Positions 16,184 to 24,992 of a DNA stretch of 64,000 nt are shown piece after piece. How positions within the stretch are numbered: position 1 is the stretch's first letter; the number at the start of each line of letters is the position of its first letter. Position numbers and translations under genes: made by a program. The DNA lies in NCBI GenBank assembly GCA_034430175.1, contig DAOUFI010000015.1:62001-126000 (forward strand). The letters run 5' to 3'. The notes beneath the pieces were generated by a model. That model did not search any database. It had not been told where the DNA came from and was given only the letters and a program-made list of their open reading frames with translations. The stretch comes from UBA6107 sp034430175 (GTDB lineage Bacteria > Chloroflexota > Anaerolineae > Anaerolineales > Anaerolineaceae).

Positions 16184-17413
16184 CTATTCATATCGTAATG
16201 CTTCGACTGGTTCAAGGTTGGCCGCTCGATTTGCCGGGTACAAACCAAAGAAAAGACCTACCGCTGTTGAGAATAATGTAGCCAGCAATATCGAGTTAAA
16301 GGTGATCAAAGGATTGAACGGCGTTCCGCTGGCTGCGGCAATCTTCCCAACGATGAAACTGATCAACCACCCCAGCCCAATCCCGATAATCCCACCGAAC
16401 AAACTGAGTAAAGAAGATTCCGTCAGGAACTGGATCAGAATGTCGCGTTTGCGCGCGCCAAGTGCCTTGCGCAAGCCGATCTCACGCGTTCGTTCTGTTA
16501 CAGAGACGAGCATGATGTTCATGATGCCGATACCGCCCACCAATAATGAAATAGCTGCAATGCCACCCAGGAAGATTGTGAACACGCCTGTGATGGTTTT
16601 CGCCGTGGAAACAAAGTCTTGCTGGGAGAAAATAGTAAAGTCATCGAGACCTATCTTGGTTCGATGGCGAAGGCGAAGGATGTTCGCAATCTCATCACTT
16701 GCCGAATTGACCGTTTCCGATGAAGTTGCCTGTACCAGCAACATATCGATATCGTCTGATGTCTTGTTGAAAAGGCGTGCCTGGGCAGTCGTCAGTGGTA
16801 TCAGGACGACATTATCCTGTGAACCGAACGACGAGCCTCCTTTAGACTTGAGAACACCGATGATTCTAAATGGCTGTCCGTTGATACGGAGACTCTCGCC
16901 AATCAAACCATCCGTTCGATCAAAGAGCGCCGTCGCCACGTCCACACCGACGATCGCGACAGAGGCTCTGCCAAGGATATTTTCTTCAGTGATAAAGGTC
17001 CCTTCTGTTAATTCAGCGTTTCGCACGCTTTGATAATCAGGCGTAACGCCATTGATGGTCGAAACCTTTTTCTCTCCACCAGCGGTCACTTCGAGGGAAC
17101 CCGAAACCATTGGGGCAATCGCCTCAACTGACGGAGCCTGATACTGATCCAACAGAGCGTCTGCATCTTCCATGGTGATTGGTTTGACATTGCGAACATC
17201 AGAGTTCGACATATTTCCTGAGTAAACGAAGAGCAAATTCGTTCCGATGCCGCTGATCGAACCGGTGATGGTGGATTGTGCTCCTTCACCAACAGCCAAC
17301 ATGGCAATCACCGCGCCGACGCCAATGATAATACCCAGTATCGTGAGGATGGATCGGAGTTTGTTTGAATAAAGACTTTCCAGCGCCTCAATAACCGCTT
17401 GACCCAGGTTCAT
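16184..17413 (-). CDS. MacB/FtsX-type ABC transporter permease
   Basis: The 409-residue protein has an N-terminal membrane helix (about 18-40) and an extracytoplasmic MacB_PCD domain (about 45-245). A C-terminal FtsX domain with three helices follows, including GGIGIMNIMLVSVTERTREIGLRKALGARK, the signature coupling loop. It overlaps the ATPase gene by four bases (ATGA). With the adaptor and ATPase it forms a tripartite MacAB-like exporter. No outer-membrane TolC partner is seen, as expected in a single-membrane bacterium. Likely cargoes are peptides, lipids or antibiotics, and none can be specified. Confidence 0.9.
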   Translation of the reverse strand: MNLGQAVIEALESLYSNKLRSILTILGIIIGVGAVIAMLAVGEGAQSTITGSISGIGTNLLFVYSGNMSNSDVRNVKPITMEDADALLDQYQAPSVEAIAPMVSGSLEVTAGGEKKVSTINGVTPDYQSVRNAELTEGTFITEENILGRASVAIVGVDVATALFDRTDGLIGESLRINGQPFRIIGVLKSKGGSSFGSQDNVVLIPLTTAQARLFNKTSDDIDMLLVQATSSETVNSASDEIANILRLRHRTKIGLDDFTIFSQQDFVSTAKTITGVFTIFLGGIAAISLLVGGIGIMNIMLVSVTERTREIGLRKALGARKRDILIQFLTESSLLSLFGGIIGIGLGWLISFIVGKIAAASGTPFNPLITFNSILLATLFSTAVGLFFGLYPANRAANLEPVEALRYE

Positions 17414-18096
17414 TTCACTGCCTCCTCGATCAGACCGTCGCGCAAACGGATTACCCGTTGTGTTTGAGCGGCAATGTTCGGATCATGTGTCACGATGATC
17501 AACGTTGTTCCGCGGTCGCGGTTCAACTTGAGCAGCAATTCCATGATCTCTTTGCCAGCTTTTGAATCCAGGTTACCGGTGGGTTCATCGGCCATTAGGA
17601 TGGCCGGGTTATTGACGAGGGCGCGAGCGACTGCCACGCGTTGTTGTTGACCGCCAGAAAGCTCTGTAGGCCGGTGAAAGATACGATCTCCTAAACCGAC
17701 TGACTCAAGGGCCTTTTTCGCCCGCTCTTTGCGATCTTCAACCAAACCAGCATAGCGCATGGGAAGTTCAACGTTAGCCAAAGCTGTCTGCCTGGTCAAC
17801 AGATTGAAGCTCTGGAATACGAAACCAACTTTTCGGTTGCGAATATCCGCCAGTTGATCGTCATCCAAAAGAGACACTTCCTCGCCATCCAAGACGTACC
17901 TGCCGCTGGTGGGACGATCCAGACACCCCAACAAGTTCATCAGAGTGGATTTGCCTGAGCCAGATGGGCCCATGATTGAAACCACCTCGCCTTTGTAAAC
18001 CTTGAATGAAACACCATCCAAGGCATGGACTTCCACATCTCCCATTTTATAGATTTTCTTGAGATTGGAAGTCTGGATTACCGGATACTCACCCAT
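17410..18096 (-). CDS. MacB/LolD-type ABC transporter ATP-binding protein
   Basis: The 228-residue ATPase has all motifs: Walker A GPSGSGKST (about 43-51), LSGGQQQRVAVARAL signature (about 145-159), Walker B ILMADEPTGNLD and switch His in VTHD. The length is typical of the MacB/LolD group. It lies four bases behind the adaptor gene and overlaps the permease gene, so the three are one operon driven from the promoter near 19.69 kb. Confidence 0.93.
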   Translation of the reverse strand: MGEYPVIQTSNLKKIYKMGDVEVHALDGVSFKVYKGEVVSIMGPSGSGKSTLMNLLGCLDRPTSGRYVLDGEEVSLLDDDQLADIRNRKVGFVFQSFNLLTRQTALANVELPMRYAGLVEDRKERAKKALESVGLGDRIFHRPTELSGGQQQRVAVARALVNNPAILMADEPTGNLDSKAGKEIMELLLKLNRDRGTTLIIVTHDPNIAAQTQRVIRLRDGLIEEAVK

Positions 18097-18100
18097 TCGT

Positions 18101-19615
18101 TTACCCGCCCATTCCAGAAGATGATCGTTGATTCTGCATCATCTCAATCAGGTTGGTCGAGGGGTTGAGGATGATTTCATCACCTTCCATCACATCGCCA
18201 GACACGATCTCGCTGTAGGTATCTGAGGTAGCACCGATCTCAATGGGAATCATCACCTGCATACCATTTCTGATGACATAAACCACATATTGTCCATTCA
18301 CCAGTCGGATTGATCGGTTCGGAGCCAACAGAACGTTTTTCTTGTCTTGGACAGCAATATTTACCGCGGCGGTCATCCCTGGCAAGACCTTGGTATCCGG
18401 ATTGAGGATCTGTAAAGTGACCTTGAATTGAACAACACCACCAACCGAATCACCCACGCGGGCGACATCGGTAACCTTACCCTGATATTGTCCATTCTGG
18501 ATTGCGTCGAACGTCAAAGTCGCAGCCTGACCGACAGCAATACTGTTGATATCGACTTCAGGAACCTGGATATCCACCAGGATCTTGCTCATATCGTCGA
18601 TCCTGAAGCTGACGGTTCCTGAGTTCACCTGGTCTCCTGCCATCGAATTGACTTCGGTGATCGTACCCGAGAAGGGTGCCGTTATCTGTGCCAGCGCGAT
18701 CGTGGCTTCCAGTGCCTGGACATTCGCTTCAGCCGCGGCCACTTCGTCAGGATCGGGGCCATCTTTGAGACGGTTATACTCGCGCTGGGCGTCATCCAGG
18801 TTGGCTTTCGCAAGGTCTAGTTTAGCCTTTAAGATTGCCACATCGACCGCATCCGGAAGAGCCTCGTAATAATCCAGGAGTCGTTTGATCTTATCCCGAT
18901 CGATGATTGCCTGGGTAAGGTTCGCAAGAGCCTGTGCTTTCTTCGTATCGGTGTCCTTTAATTCTTTCAATCTATCGTAGGCTTTCTGCAGATCTTTGAC
19001 CTTGTTTTCTGCCAATTGCCATTGCGCCCGGGTCAATTGAATCTGTTCTTCTGATCCCTGAGTCTGTTCAGCGTCCCAGTAATTACCAAGTGCCGTGTTA
19101 TATGCCCGCTGTGCTTCTGCGAGAGCTTCAGCCGCCGCTGCTTTCGCAGCGTTCGAGTTTTTTAAATCATCCAATTTTTGCTTGGCGCTAAAGAGTTGCG
19201 CCTGAGCCGCGATAACAGATTGCGGTAAGGAATCTTGAGAAAGGGTTGCCAGAACATCGCCAGCGTTGACCTTATCCCCTACAGCTACGTTAATACTGTC
19301 AATCCGTCCAGTGATCTGCCAGTAAAGGCTGGTACTCTGGTTGGCACGTACACTACCCGTAGCTCCGACGAGGGCAACCAGGTCACCGCGCTTAAGTTTC
19401 TCAGTCTGAAAGGTCTGCGCTGCCGCTGCCTTTTTTGCGTTAGCAGAGCTAATAGCAATGATGAGAAGCACGATTAGCACAGCTCCCACAATCGCCCAGA
19501 TCGTTTTCTTCCCAATCTTTCTCTTCTTTTCCGGTAACTTCACCGGACCTTCGATAAACCCATCTGGCACGATTTGTACCTCGTTCTCTTTGACGACTTT
19601 CTTCTCTTTTTTCAT
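18101..19615 (-). CDS. Membrane-fusion (MacA/HlyD-type) adaptor protein
   Basis: The 504-residue protein has a cytoplasmic tail and an anchor helix (about 43-63). A split biotinyl-lipoyl domain follows, then a long coiled-coil hairpin (about 140-300, rich in A, L, K and E), beta-barrel and membrane-proximal domains (PEVDINSIAVGQAATLTFDA...). It links the ABC permease to export across the wall. The start at 19615 is chosen because GAGG lies five bases upstream, and an upstream ATG at 19630 is unsupported. It is first in the operon, under a promoter overlapped by palindromic operators. Confidence 0.9.
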   Translation of the reverse strand: MKKEKKVVKENEVQIVPDGFIEGPVKLPEKKRKIGKKTIWAIVGAVLIVLLIIAISSANAKKAAAAQTFQTEKLKRGDLVALVGATGSVRANQSTSLYWQITGRIDSINVAVGDKVNAGDVLATLSQDSLPQSVIAAQAQLFSAKQKLDDLKNSNAAKAAAAEALAEAQRAYNTALGNYWDAEQTQGSEEQIQLTRAQWQLAENKVKDLQKAYDRLKELKDTDTKKAQALANLTQAIIDRDKIKRLLDYYEALPDAVDVAILKAKLDLAKANLDDAQREYNRLKDGPDPDEVAAAEANVQALEATIALAQITAPFSGTITEVNSMAGDQVNSGTVSFRIDDMSKILVDIQVPEVDINSIAVGQAATLTFDAIQNGQYQGKVTDVARVGDSVGGVVQFKVTLQILNPDTKVLPGMTAAVNIAVQDKKNVLLAPNRSIRLVNGQYVVYVIRNGMQVMIPIEIGATSDTYSEIVSGDVMEGDEIILNPSTNLIEMMQNQRSSSGMGG

Positions 19616-19669
19616 AGCAACCTCATCCATAAATATTCTCAAGATGTCAGAGAATAGCGATTGAATAAT

Positions 19670-19704
19670 TAGTTCGGTGTCGAACTATACTACGCGGATA
19701 GTTC
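19670..19704. promoter_or_regulatory. Palindromic operator overlapping the efflux promoter
   Basis: Three half-sites occur. TAGTTCG (19670-19676) and CGAACTA (19681-19687) form a perfect 7-4-7 palindrome. GAACTAT (19682-19688) with ATAGTTC (19698-19704) forms a second 7-9-7 palindrome sharing the middle half-site. The element covers the -10 box and the predicted transcription start, as TetR-type repressor sites of efflux operons often do. No repressor gene is nearby. Confidence 0.65.
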
Positions 19705-19712
19705 ATTGTCCA
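19684..19712 (-). promoter_or_regulatory. Promoter of the MacAB-like efflux operon
   Basis: Minus strand: TGGACA (19712-19707), 17-base spacer, TATAGT (19689-19684). The predicted transcription start near 19677 falls inside the operator palindromes. Confidence 0.75.
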
Positions 19713-19788
19713 GAGAGGATATGAGCTTTCTTATACAAATTTAATACGTGTCTTGGGGGTTTCTGGTTTCGCCGTTATGTTGCCGGGG

Positions 19789-19794
19789 TATAAT
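19789..19794 (+). promoter_or_regulatory. -10 box of the HEXXH protein gene, leaderless type
   Basis: A perfect TATAAT ends six bases before the ATG at 19801. There is no Shine-Dalgarno and no clear -35. Confidence 0.55.
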
Positions 19795-19800
19795 CGCTTC

Positions 19801-21042
19801 ATGAAGATCTGGCATGGAATCAGAAAAACAGTCCTCTATCTCGTTCTATCGATGTTTCTAGTTTCATCTGTTAGCGTTCCATTAGATTCCAACGCCAGAG
19901 TTCGGTTTTTCACCCGCCCCTATGAATTTAACTACTTTACCTGGACGATTAATGCCTTCATTGCCAAGATCAGCGAAACCGGACTGGATGCCGCTAATCA
20001 CATACCGGAATCGATCCAGCTCAAGGTGGTGACCAGTTTCTTTGATCTATCCAGTGAATTGGATTCAATCGAATTCGATATCCAATTGATCTACGCCGAT
20101 CCATCGATCACCGACCCGGATACTACCGCGGCAGACAAAATCAAAAAACGTGGCGAGCTCCAGACGATGCTGGATCAGATGTCACCGGTGGTTGAAAAGA
20201 TTCTGGAAAATCAGGTGAAGACAGTGCTCGCTGAAGAGGGACTTGACTTAGGAGGGCAAACGATTCCCCCAGTGCTGTATCACACCACTCCCCTCCCAAA
20301 GGCTTTGATCGTTTCACCTCGCGAAATCATCCGCCAGGACGCAAATATCTCCCTTTTAGCTGATATGTCGCTGGAGCAAATCACCAAACTGGAGAATGAT
20401 GTTGAATCCAATTTAAATGTCTCCGCTCTGGTCGTAGATATCGGTGGCGTGGGCATGTACCCATCGATGGTAATGCGCTCCTCCAACCTGCCCTGGGTGA
20501 TTCAGACCATCGCCCATGAATGGACCCACAACTACCTCTCGCTCCATCCACTGGGCTTGAATTACGAGACCTCGAATGCCTTGCGCACAATGAATGAAAC
20601 CACGGCTGCGATCGTCGGTGAGGAGATCAGCAAAAAAGTGATTGCCCGGTATTATCCCAAGTATTCAGCCGTCCATCAAAAGGTATTGGCTAAAACCAGC
20701 TCAGTTCAATCTGAAGAGACATTCGATTTCAATGCTGAAATGCACATTACGAGGGTAACTGCCGATAATCTTTTAAAGCTCGGAAAGGTCCATGAAGCTG
20801 AAACCTACATGGAAAGCAGACGGCTGTTCTTTTTGCAGAACGGATATTTGATCCGAAAAATCAATCAGGCTTATTTCGCGTTTTACGGCGCTTACGCCGA
20901 TTCCCCGCAGGGAGCAGCCGGCGCTGATCCCGTTGGACCGGCTGTCCGTTCTTTGCGCGCGAACAGCAGCACACTAAAAGACTTCCTTCGTCAGATCGCC
21001 TGGATGAGCTCGTTCGACCAATTGGTATCGCGAACGCGGTAG
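19801..21042 (+). CDS. Exported putative zinc metallopeptidase (HEXXH), unassigned family
   Basis: The 413-residue protein has an N-terminal signal/anchor helix (about 8-26). AHEWTH at residues 238-243 is an HEXXH zinc site, with NETTAAIVGEEISKK about 30 residues later as a candidate for the third ligand. I cannot place it in a named peptidase family. The region before the motif is mostly helical. The start at 19801 is chosen over an upstream in-frame codon because of the adjacent -10 box. It is divergent from the efflux operon and converges on the FmdB-like gene with a 3-base gap. Peptidase activity is inferred from the motif alone. Confidence 0.65.
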   Translation: MKIWHGIRKTVLYLVLSMFLVSSVSVPLDSNARVRFFTRPYEFNYFTWTINAFIAKISETGLDAANHIPESIQLKVVTSFFDLSSELDSIEFDIQLIYADPSITDPDTTAADKIKKRGELQTMLDQMSPVVEKILENQVKTVLAEEGLDLGGQTIPPVLYHTTPLPKALIVSPREIIRQDANISLLADMSLEQITKLENDVESNLNVSALVVDIGGVGMYPSMVMRSSNLPWVIQTIAHEWTHNYLSLHPLGLNYETSNALRTMNETTAAIVGEEISKKVIARYYPKYSAVHQKVLAKTSSVQSEETFDFNAEMHITRVTADNLLKLGKVHEAETYMESRRLFFLQNGYLIRKINQAYFAFYGAYADSPQGAAGADPVGPAVRSLRANSSTLKDFLRQIAWMSSFDQLVSRTR

Positions 21043-21045
21043 GGA

Positions 21046-21411
21046 TTACTCATCTCCTGGCGCTTCAGGAAAAGCGGCGTCGATCTCGTCTGGAGATTGT
21101 CCCTTCTCCAATCTGTCTACCACCTCATCAAATTCTCCACCCAGGTCTGCTCCCACCGTGCTTTTCATTTCGCGCATCATTCTACCCAGTTCCCTGGGAT
21201 CGCCGTCAAGATTTTCCAGCGCGGAAGGATCAGCCATATCCGCCAGGTGACCAGCATCGCCGCGAGCCACCCGGATCCGTCCGATCGTCCGCTTCACATC
21301 TTCCGAAGCGCAATACGGGCAAACGACCTTAACAGAACCGTATTCCTGAAAAGAATAGAACTTCTCAAATTTTTTCTTGCATGATTGGCAGCGGAATTCG
21401 TAAGTGGGCAT
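21046..21411 (-). CDS. FmdB-family zinc-ribbon protein
   Basis: The 121-residue protein starts MPTYEFRCQSCKKKFEKFYS and continues VVCPYCASEDVKR: two CxxC knuckles of the FmdB/CxxC_CXXC_SSSS putative regulatory zinc ribbon. The acidic C-terminal tail (about 50-121) is low in structure. The role of the family is not established. AGGAGAG precedes the ATG by about six bases and TATAAT lies upstream, so it has its own promoter. Confidence 0.85.
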   Translation of the reverse strand: MPTYEFRCQSCKKKFEKFYSFQEYGSVKVVCPYCASEDVKRTIGRIRVARGDAGHLADMADPSALENLDGDPRELGRMMREMKSTVGADLGGEFDEVVDRLEKGQSPDEIDAAFPEAPGDE

Positions 21412-21490
21412 TGGTAACTCTCCTGTACAAAGTACATTATAATCTTAGCGTAATTCTTTCTTTCAAATCAAAACCAATCCAGGCAAAAAA

Positions 21491-22114
21491 ATGCAGACTG
21501 ACAACCTTTCGTTCAATCTTCTCCATAAAGAACCTCTGATCATTGTGATTTCCGGAACCTCAGGGATTGGCAAGGATGCCGTTTTGAAAGGTCTTCGCTC
21601 AAGGAACTTGCCACTTCACTTTGTCATCACCGCCACCAGTCGGGATCCCCGCCCGGATGAAAAAAATGGCGTCGATTACTTCTTTTACTCTCCCGTGGAA
21701 TTCGAGCGTATGATCGCAAACAATGAGTTCATCGAACACGCGCTGGTTTATGAACAATACAAGGGGATCCCCCGTTCACAGGTGGACGAAGCCCTGAAAA
21801 GTGGCAAAGACGTGATTCTGCGACTGGATGTGCAGGGAGCGGCTACCATCCGCAAATTGTATCCCCAGGCTGTTTTGATCTTCCTGGTGCCTAATTCAGT
21901 CAAAGAATGGTATGACCGCCTTTGCAGTCGCAAAACCGAGACCGAAGAGACATTGAAAGTGCGCGTTGAAACTGCCATCAAGGAAACCAGTCAAATAGAT
22001 ATTTTTGATTACATCGTCCTCAATGCCCAGAACCGTTTGGAAAATGCCGTGGATGATATCATTGAGATTATAAATGTGGAACACATGAAAGTTCACCACA
22101 GAAAGATGAATTAA
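21491..22114 (+). CDS. gmk: Guanylate kinase
   Basis: The 207-residue enzyme phosphorylates GMP to GDP with ATP in purine salvage and synthesis. The P-loop reads ISGTSGIGKDAVL (about 20-32). The GMP-binding segment follows (TATSRDPRPDEKNGVDYFF, then FEHALVYEQYKG in variant form IEHALVYEQYKGIP), and then LRLDVQGAATIRK. The length is normal. The rhomboid gene begins three bases after the stop, suggesting one transcript. Confidence 0.93.
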   Translation: MQTDNLSFNLLHKEPLIIVISGTSGIGKDAVLKGLRSRNLPLHFVITATSRDPRPDEKNGVDYFFYSPVEFERMIANNEFIEHALVYEQYKGIPRSQVDEALKSGKDVILRLDVQGAATIRKLYPQAVLIFLVPNSVKEWYDRLCSRKTETEETLKVRVETAIKETSQIDIFDYIVLNAQNRLENAVDDIIEIINVEHMKVHHRKMN

Positions 22115-22117
22115 CGT

Positions 22118-22894
22118 ATGACCGATCAACCCCCTCCGATCCAGGGATCTTCGCAAGGAGTCAATACCAACCCGGTCCCTGTGATGTTCCGCACATCGAA
22201 AGACAAACCCTGGGTAACTTACGTGATCATGGGGGTCACCATTTTTTTCTATCTGTTGCAAGTCATTTCACAGCGGATCACAGCCGGAAGCGTCGATTTG
22301 CCTGAACTTTTTGGAGCAAAAGTTAACCAGTGGATTCTTGCGGGCGAGATTTGGCGTCTGGTCACACCAATATTACTACATGGCAGTCTGCTTCACATTG
22401 GTTTCAACATGTACGCTTTATTTGCTCTTGGTCCCGGATTGGAAAAATACTACGGACACAAACGCTTCTTCTGGCTTTACCTCATCGGTGGATACGCCGG
22501 TAATGTCCTTTCATTCCTTTTCTCTCCAGCCGCGTCTATCGGTGCGTCCACGGCGATCTTTGGCCTGGTGGCAGCGGAGTCCATCTTCATCTATCGGAAT
22601 CGGATGCTCTTTGGCGAGCGCGCCCGCTCCATGTTGATCAACATGGGGTTTGTTGTGATCGTAAACCTGACCTTTGGCATTGTTCAAACCGGCATCGACA
22701 ACTGGGGGCATCTTGGTGGCTTGATCGGTGGAGCGGTATTTGCCTGGTTCGCCGGCCCTGTTTACAAGATTCAACCGGGAATTGCTGGACTTGAGCTGAA
22801 AGACATCCACGGCAAGAATGAAGCCGTGTGGGGAGTATTATGGTCAGCTGGATTATTCACCGCCATTGTGATCGGAAAATTCCTGGTTAAATAA
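22118..22894 (+). CDS. Rhomboid-family intramembrane serine protease
   Basis: The 258-residue protein has six or seven membrane helices. The catalytic dyad is visible: GASTAIFG with Ser144, and NWGHLGGLIGG with His198. LLHIGFNMYALFALGP is the conserved HxxxN element in loop L1/helix 2. Rhomboids cut membrane-spanning substrates within the lipid bilayer. The C-terminal 40 residues include an extra hydrophobic helix. It is probably co-transcribed with gmk; a functional link is not obvious. Confidence 0.92.
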   Translation: MTDQPPPIQGSSQGVNTNPVPVMFRTSKDKPWVTYVIMGVTIFFYLLQVISQRITAGSVDLPELFGAKVNQWILAGEIWRLVTPILLHGSLLHIGFNMYALFALGPGLEKYYGHKRFFWLYLIGGYAGNVLSFLFSPAASIGASTAIFGLVAAESIFIYRNRMLFGERARSMLINMGFVVIVNLTFGIVQTGIDNWGHLGGLIGGAVFAWFAGPVYKIQPGIAGLELKDIHGKNEAVWGVLWSAGLFTAIVIGKFLVK

Positions 22895-22919
22895 AACCAT
22901 CCAAACAAAAAGAGATAAT

Positions 22920-23627
22920 ATGGAACAAATTATCACGAATAAAGAATTCATGGATTACCTTGAAAATTGGTTCGAAAATCTGCCCGCAGTAAGGTTGACG
23001 GATATTCTCAATCAGCCAAACAATGCGGCAATCACCAGCATTGATCTTACGAATGGCTTTTGCAACGAAGGTGCCCTGGCCAGCCCACGCGTGCGCGGGA
23101 TTGTCGCGCCCGCGATCAACCTATTCAAATCCGCCTGGGAGCTTGGCTTGAGGCAAATCGTTCTCCTGCAAGATACCCATGACCCAGACGCGGTCGAATT
23201 CGCCCAATGGCCGCCTCACTGTGTAAGAGGAACAGAAGAAAGCCTGGCAATCAAGGAGATCAAAGAGCTGCCTTTCTATGATCAAATGACTACCTTTCCC
23301 AAAGACACAATCCACCCAGCTTTGAATACCGGTTTTCAGGGATGGCTGGATACTCACCCAGAGCTGGATACCTTCATCGTCACCGGTGATTGCACCGACC
23401 TGTGCACGTATCAACTAGCCATGCATCTGCGTCTCGACGCCAACGCTCGTAAGCTCAAACGCCGCGTGTTCGCACCCGCCGATTGCATTCAGACATACGA
23501 TATATCTGTGGAGACCGCTAAAAAGATCGGTGCGATCCCACATCCCGGCGATCTGATGCATGCTATCTTCCTCTACCACATGGCCTTGAACGGAATTGAA
23601 GTTGTAAGAACTCTGGAGGAAAAATGA
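22920..23627 (+). CDS. Nicotinamidase (isochorismatase-like hydrolase)
   Basis: The 235-residue cysteine hydrolase has IDLTNGFCNEG with the catalytic Asp, then DTHDPDAVEFAQWPPHCVRGT, the nicotinamidase metal-binding motif. FPKDTIHP carries the catalytic Lys and GDCTDLCTYQLA the nucleophile Cys162. It converts nicotinamide to nicotinate. It overlaps the downstream nicotinate phosphoribosyltransferase gene by four bases (ATGA), which makes the NAD-salvage assignment strong. The N-terminal 45 residues are longer than in E. coli PncA. Confidence 0.9.
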   Translation: MEQIITNKEFMDYLENWFENLPAVRLTDILNQPNNAAITSIDLTNGFCNEGALASPRVRGIVAPAINLFKSAWELGLRQIVLLQDTHDPDAVEFAQWPPHCVRGTEESLAIKEIKELPFYDQMTTFPKDTIHPALNTGFQGWLDTHPELDTFIVTGDCTDLCTYQLAMHLRLDANARKLKRRVFAPADCIQTYDISVETAKKIGAIPHPGDLMHAIFLYHMALNGIEVVRTLEEK

Positions 23628-24973
23628 GCATTTTTGACCATCAGAGATTGACGAACGATACATTCAAGATTGACGTAGCCAGGATGCGCCAGGCCTGGTA
23701 TACCGATAAATACTTTGCCAATATTGCCCGCATGCTGGCTGAGCTTTCAGACTGCAAATGCACCTATCATGCCTCCGGCGCGCAAAACCGTCTGAACGCC
23801 GAACAAAGCAAAAAGACGATTCACCCCGGTGATCTTGAAGTGGAGATGCAATGGTTTACCCGCCGAGCTGGTGATACGCTGGTAGTTGGCATCGATAAGT
23901 CGCTGACCATGTTGAAACACTGCACCGGTTACTGGGAGGGAGATAAGTTCGTCGACACTTCAGCCAATCTTCAAGTTTGGGCAGTAGAAGATGGCACTGT
24001 TGTCCACGCGGACGGAAATCCTTCCAACGTTCAACCGGTAATGCGGGTGCGCGGTCGCTATCGCGACTTCGCCATCCTTGAGACCCCCACGCTGGGCGTG
24101 CTCACCCGTTCCAGCCGCGTGGCTACCAACGTGTACGACACTCTCGTCGCCGCGCGCGGCAAACCGGTGATGTTCTTCCCAGCCCGCTTTGATCTGCACG
24201 AGGTTCAAGCTGCCGATGGTTACGCCTACAATATCGCCGTCAAACGGTTCAACATGGACCACGCCAGCGCTCTTGGCCCATTCATTTCAACTGATGCTCA
24301 GGGAGATTGGTGGGGCGGATCCGGTGGCGGTACCATTGCCCATTCAGCCATCGCCTGCTTTATGGGTGATACGGCTGCGGCCATGCTTGCGTTTGCAGAA
24401 GTGCTTCCCGTAACCATCCCGCGTATCGCCCTGGTGGATTTCAACAACGATTGCGTAACTGATTCTCTGGCAACCCTGAAAGCCATGTTCAACCGTTACC
24501 GTGAATTGATCGATGCCGGTAAACCTGAAGAAGCAGCCCGCTATAAACTCTACGGTGTGCGCACCGATACCAGCGCGGCTTTGCGTGATAAATCAGTAGC
24601 ACCGATTGGTGATCCCACCCTGGACCTTGGCGTTAACCCACGGTTGGTGTTTCAGATGCGCCAGGCGCTTGATTCCGCCTGGCAGGATTGGCACTTACCC
24701 GAAAAATGGCAGGACGCGGCTCGTGATTTTTGCCATTCGGTGAAAATCGTCGTCTCGGGCGGCTTCACCCCCGAGAAGATCAAACGTTTCGAGCAATTGG
24801 CCGTACCGGTGGACATTTACGCCGTTGGCTCTTCGCTCTTCGACAACCACGGCCCGACCGTGACCGATTTCACCGCGGATATTGTGCGCGTGAAATTGAA
24901 CGGCGAATGGGTAGATATGGCAAAGACCGGACGCCGTCCGTGCGAGAATTCTGAATTACAGCAGATCTGGTAA
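23624..24973 (+). CDS. pncB: Nicotinate phosphoribosyltransferase
   Basis: The 449-residue enzyme makes nicotinate mononucleotide from nicotinate and PRPP. Visible motifs are FARRAG-like WFTRRAGDTLVVG near the N-terminus, RGRYRDFAILETPTLG and GGSGGGTIAHSAIACF. The phosphate-binding end reads VVSGGFTPEKIKRFE and VGSSLFDNHGPTVTDFTADIV. The length fits the Gram-positive type. It is translationally coupled to the nicotinamidase, giving a two-step nicotinamide salvage operon. Confidence 0.93.
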   Translation: MSIFDHQRLTNDTFKIDVARMRQAWYTDKYFANIARMLAELSDCKCTYHASGAQNRLNAEQSKKTIHPGDLEVEMQWFTRRAGDTLVVGIDKSLTMLKHCTGYWEGDKFVDTSANLQVWAVEDGTVVHADGNPSNVQPVMRVRGRYRDFAILETPTLGVLTRSSRVATNVYDTLVAARGKPVMFFPARFDLHEVQAADGYAYNIAVKRFNMDHASALGPFISTDAQGDWWGGSGGGTIAHSAIACFMGDTAAAMLAFAEVLPVTIPRIALVDFNNDCVTDSLATLKAMFNRYRELIDAGKPEEAARYKLYGVRTDTSAALRDKSVAPIGDPTLDLGVNPRLVFQMRQALDSAWQDWHLPEKWQDAARDFCHSVKIVVSGGFTPEKIKRFEQLAVPVDIYAVGSSLFDNHGPTVTDFTADIVRVKLNGEWVDMAKTGRRPCENSELQQIW

Positions 24974-24992
24974 GTTTGAATAAAAAAACCAG

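Noticed and set aside
16119..17033. 304-residue plus-strand open frame opposite the ABC permease
   Set aside because: It lies antisense to a permease with clear FtsX motifs. Its composition (Arg, Ser, Pro, Ile) is that of a reverse-complement artefact.
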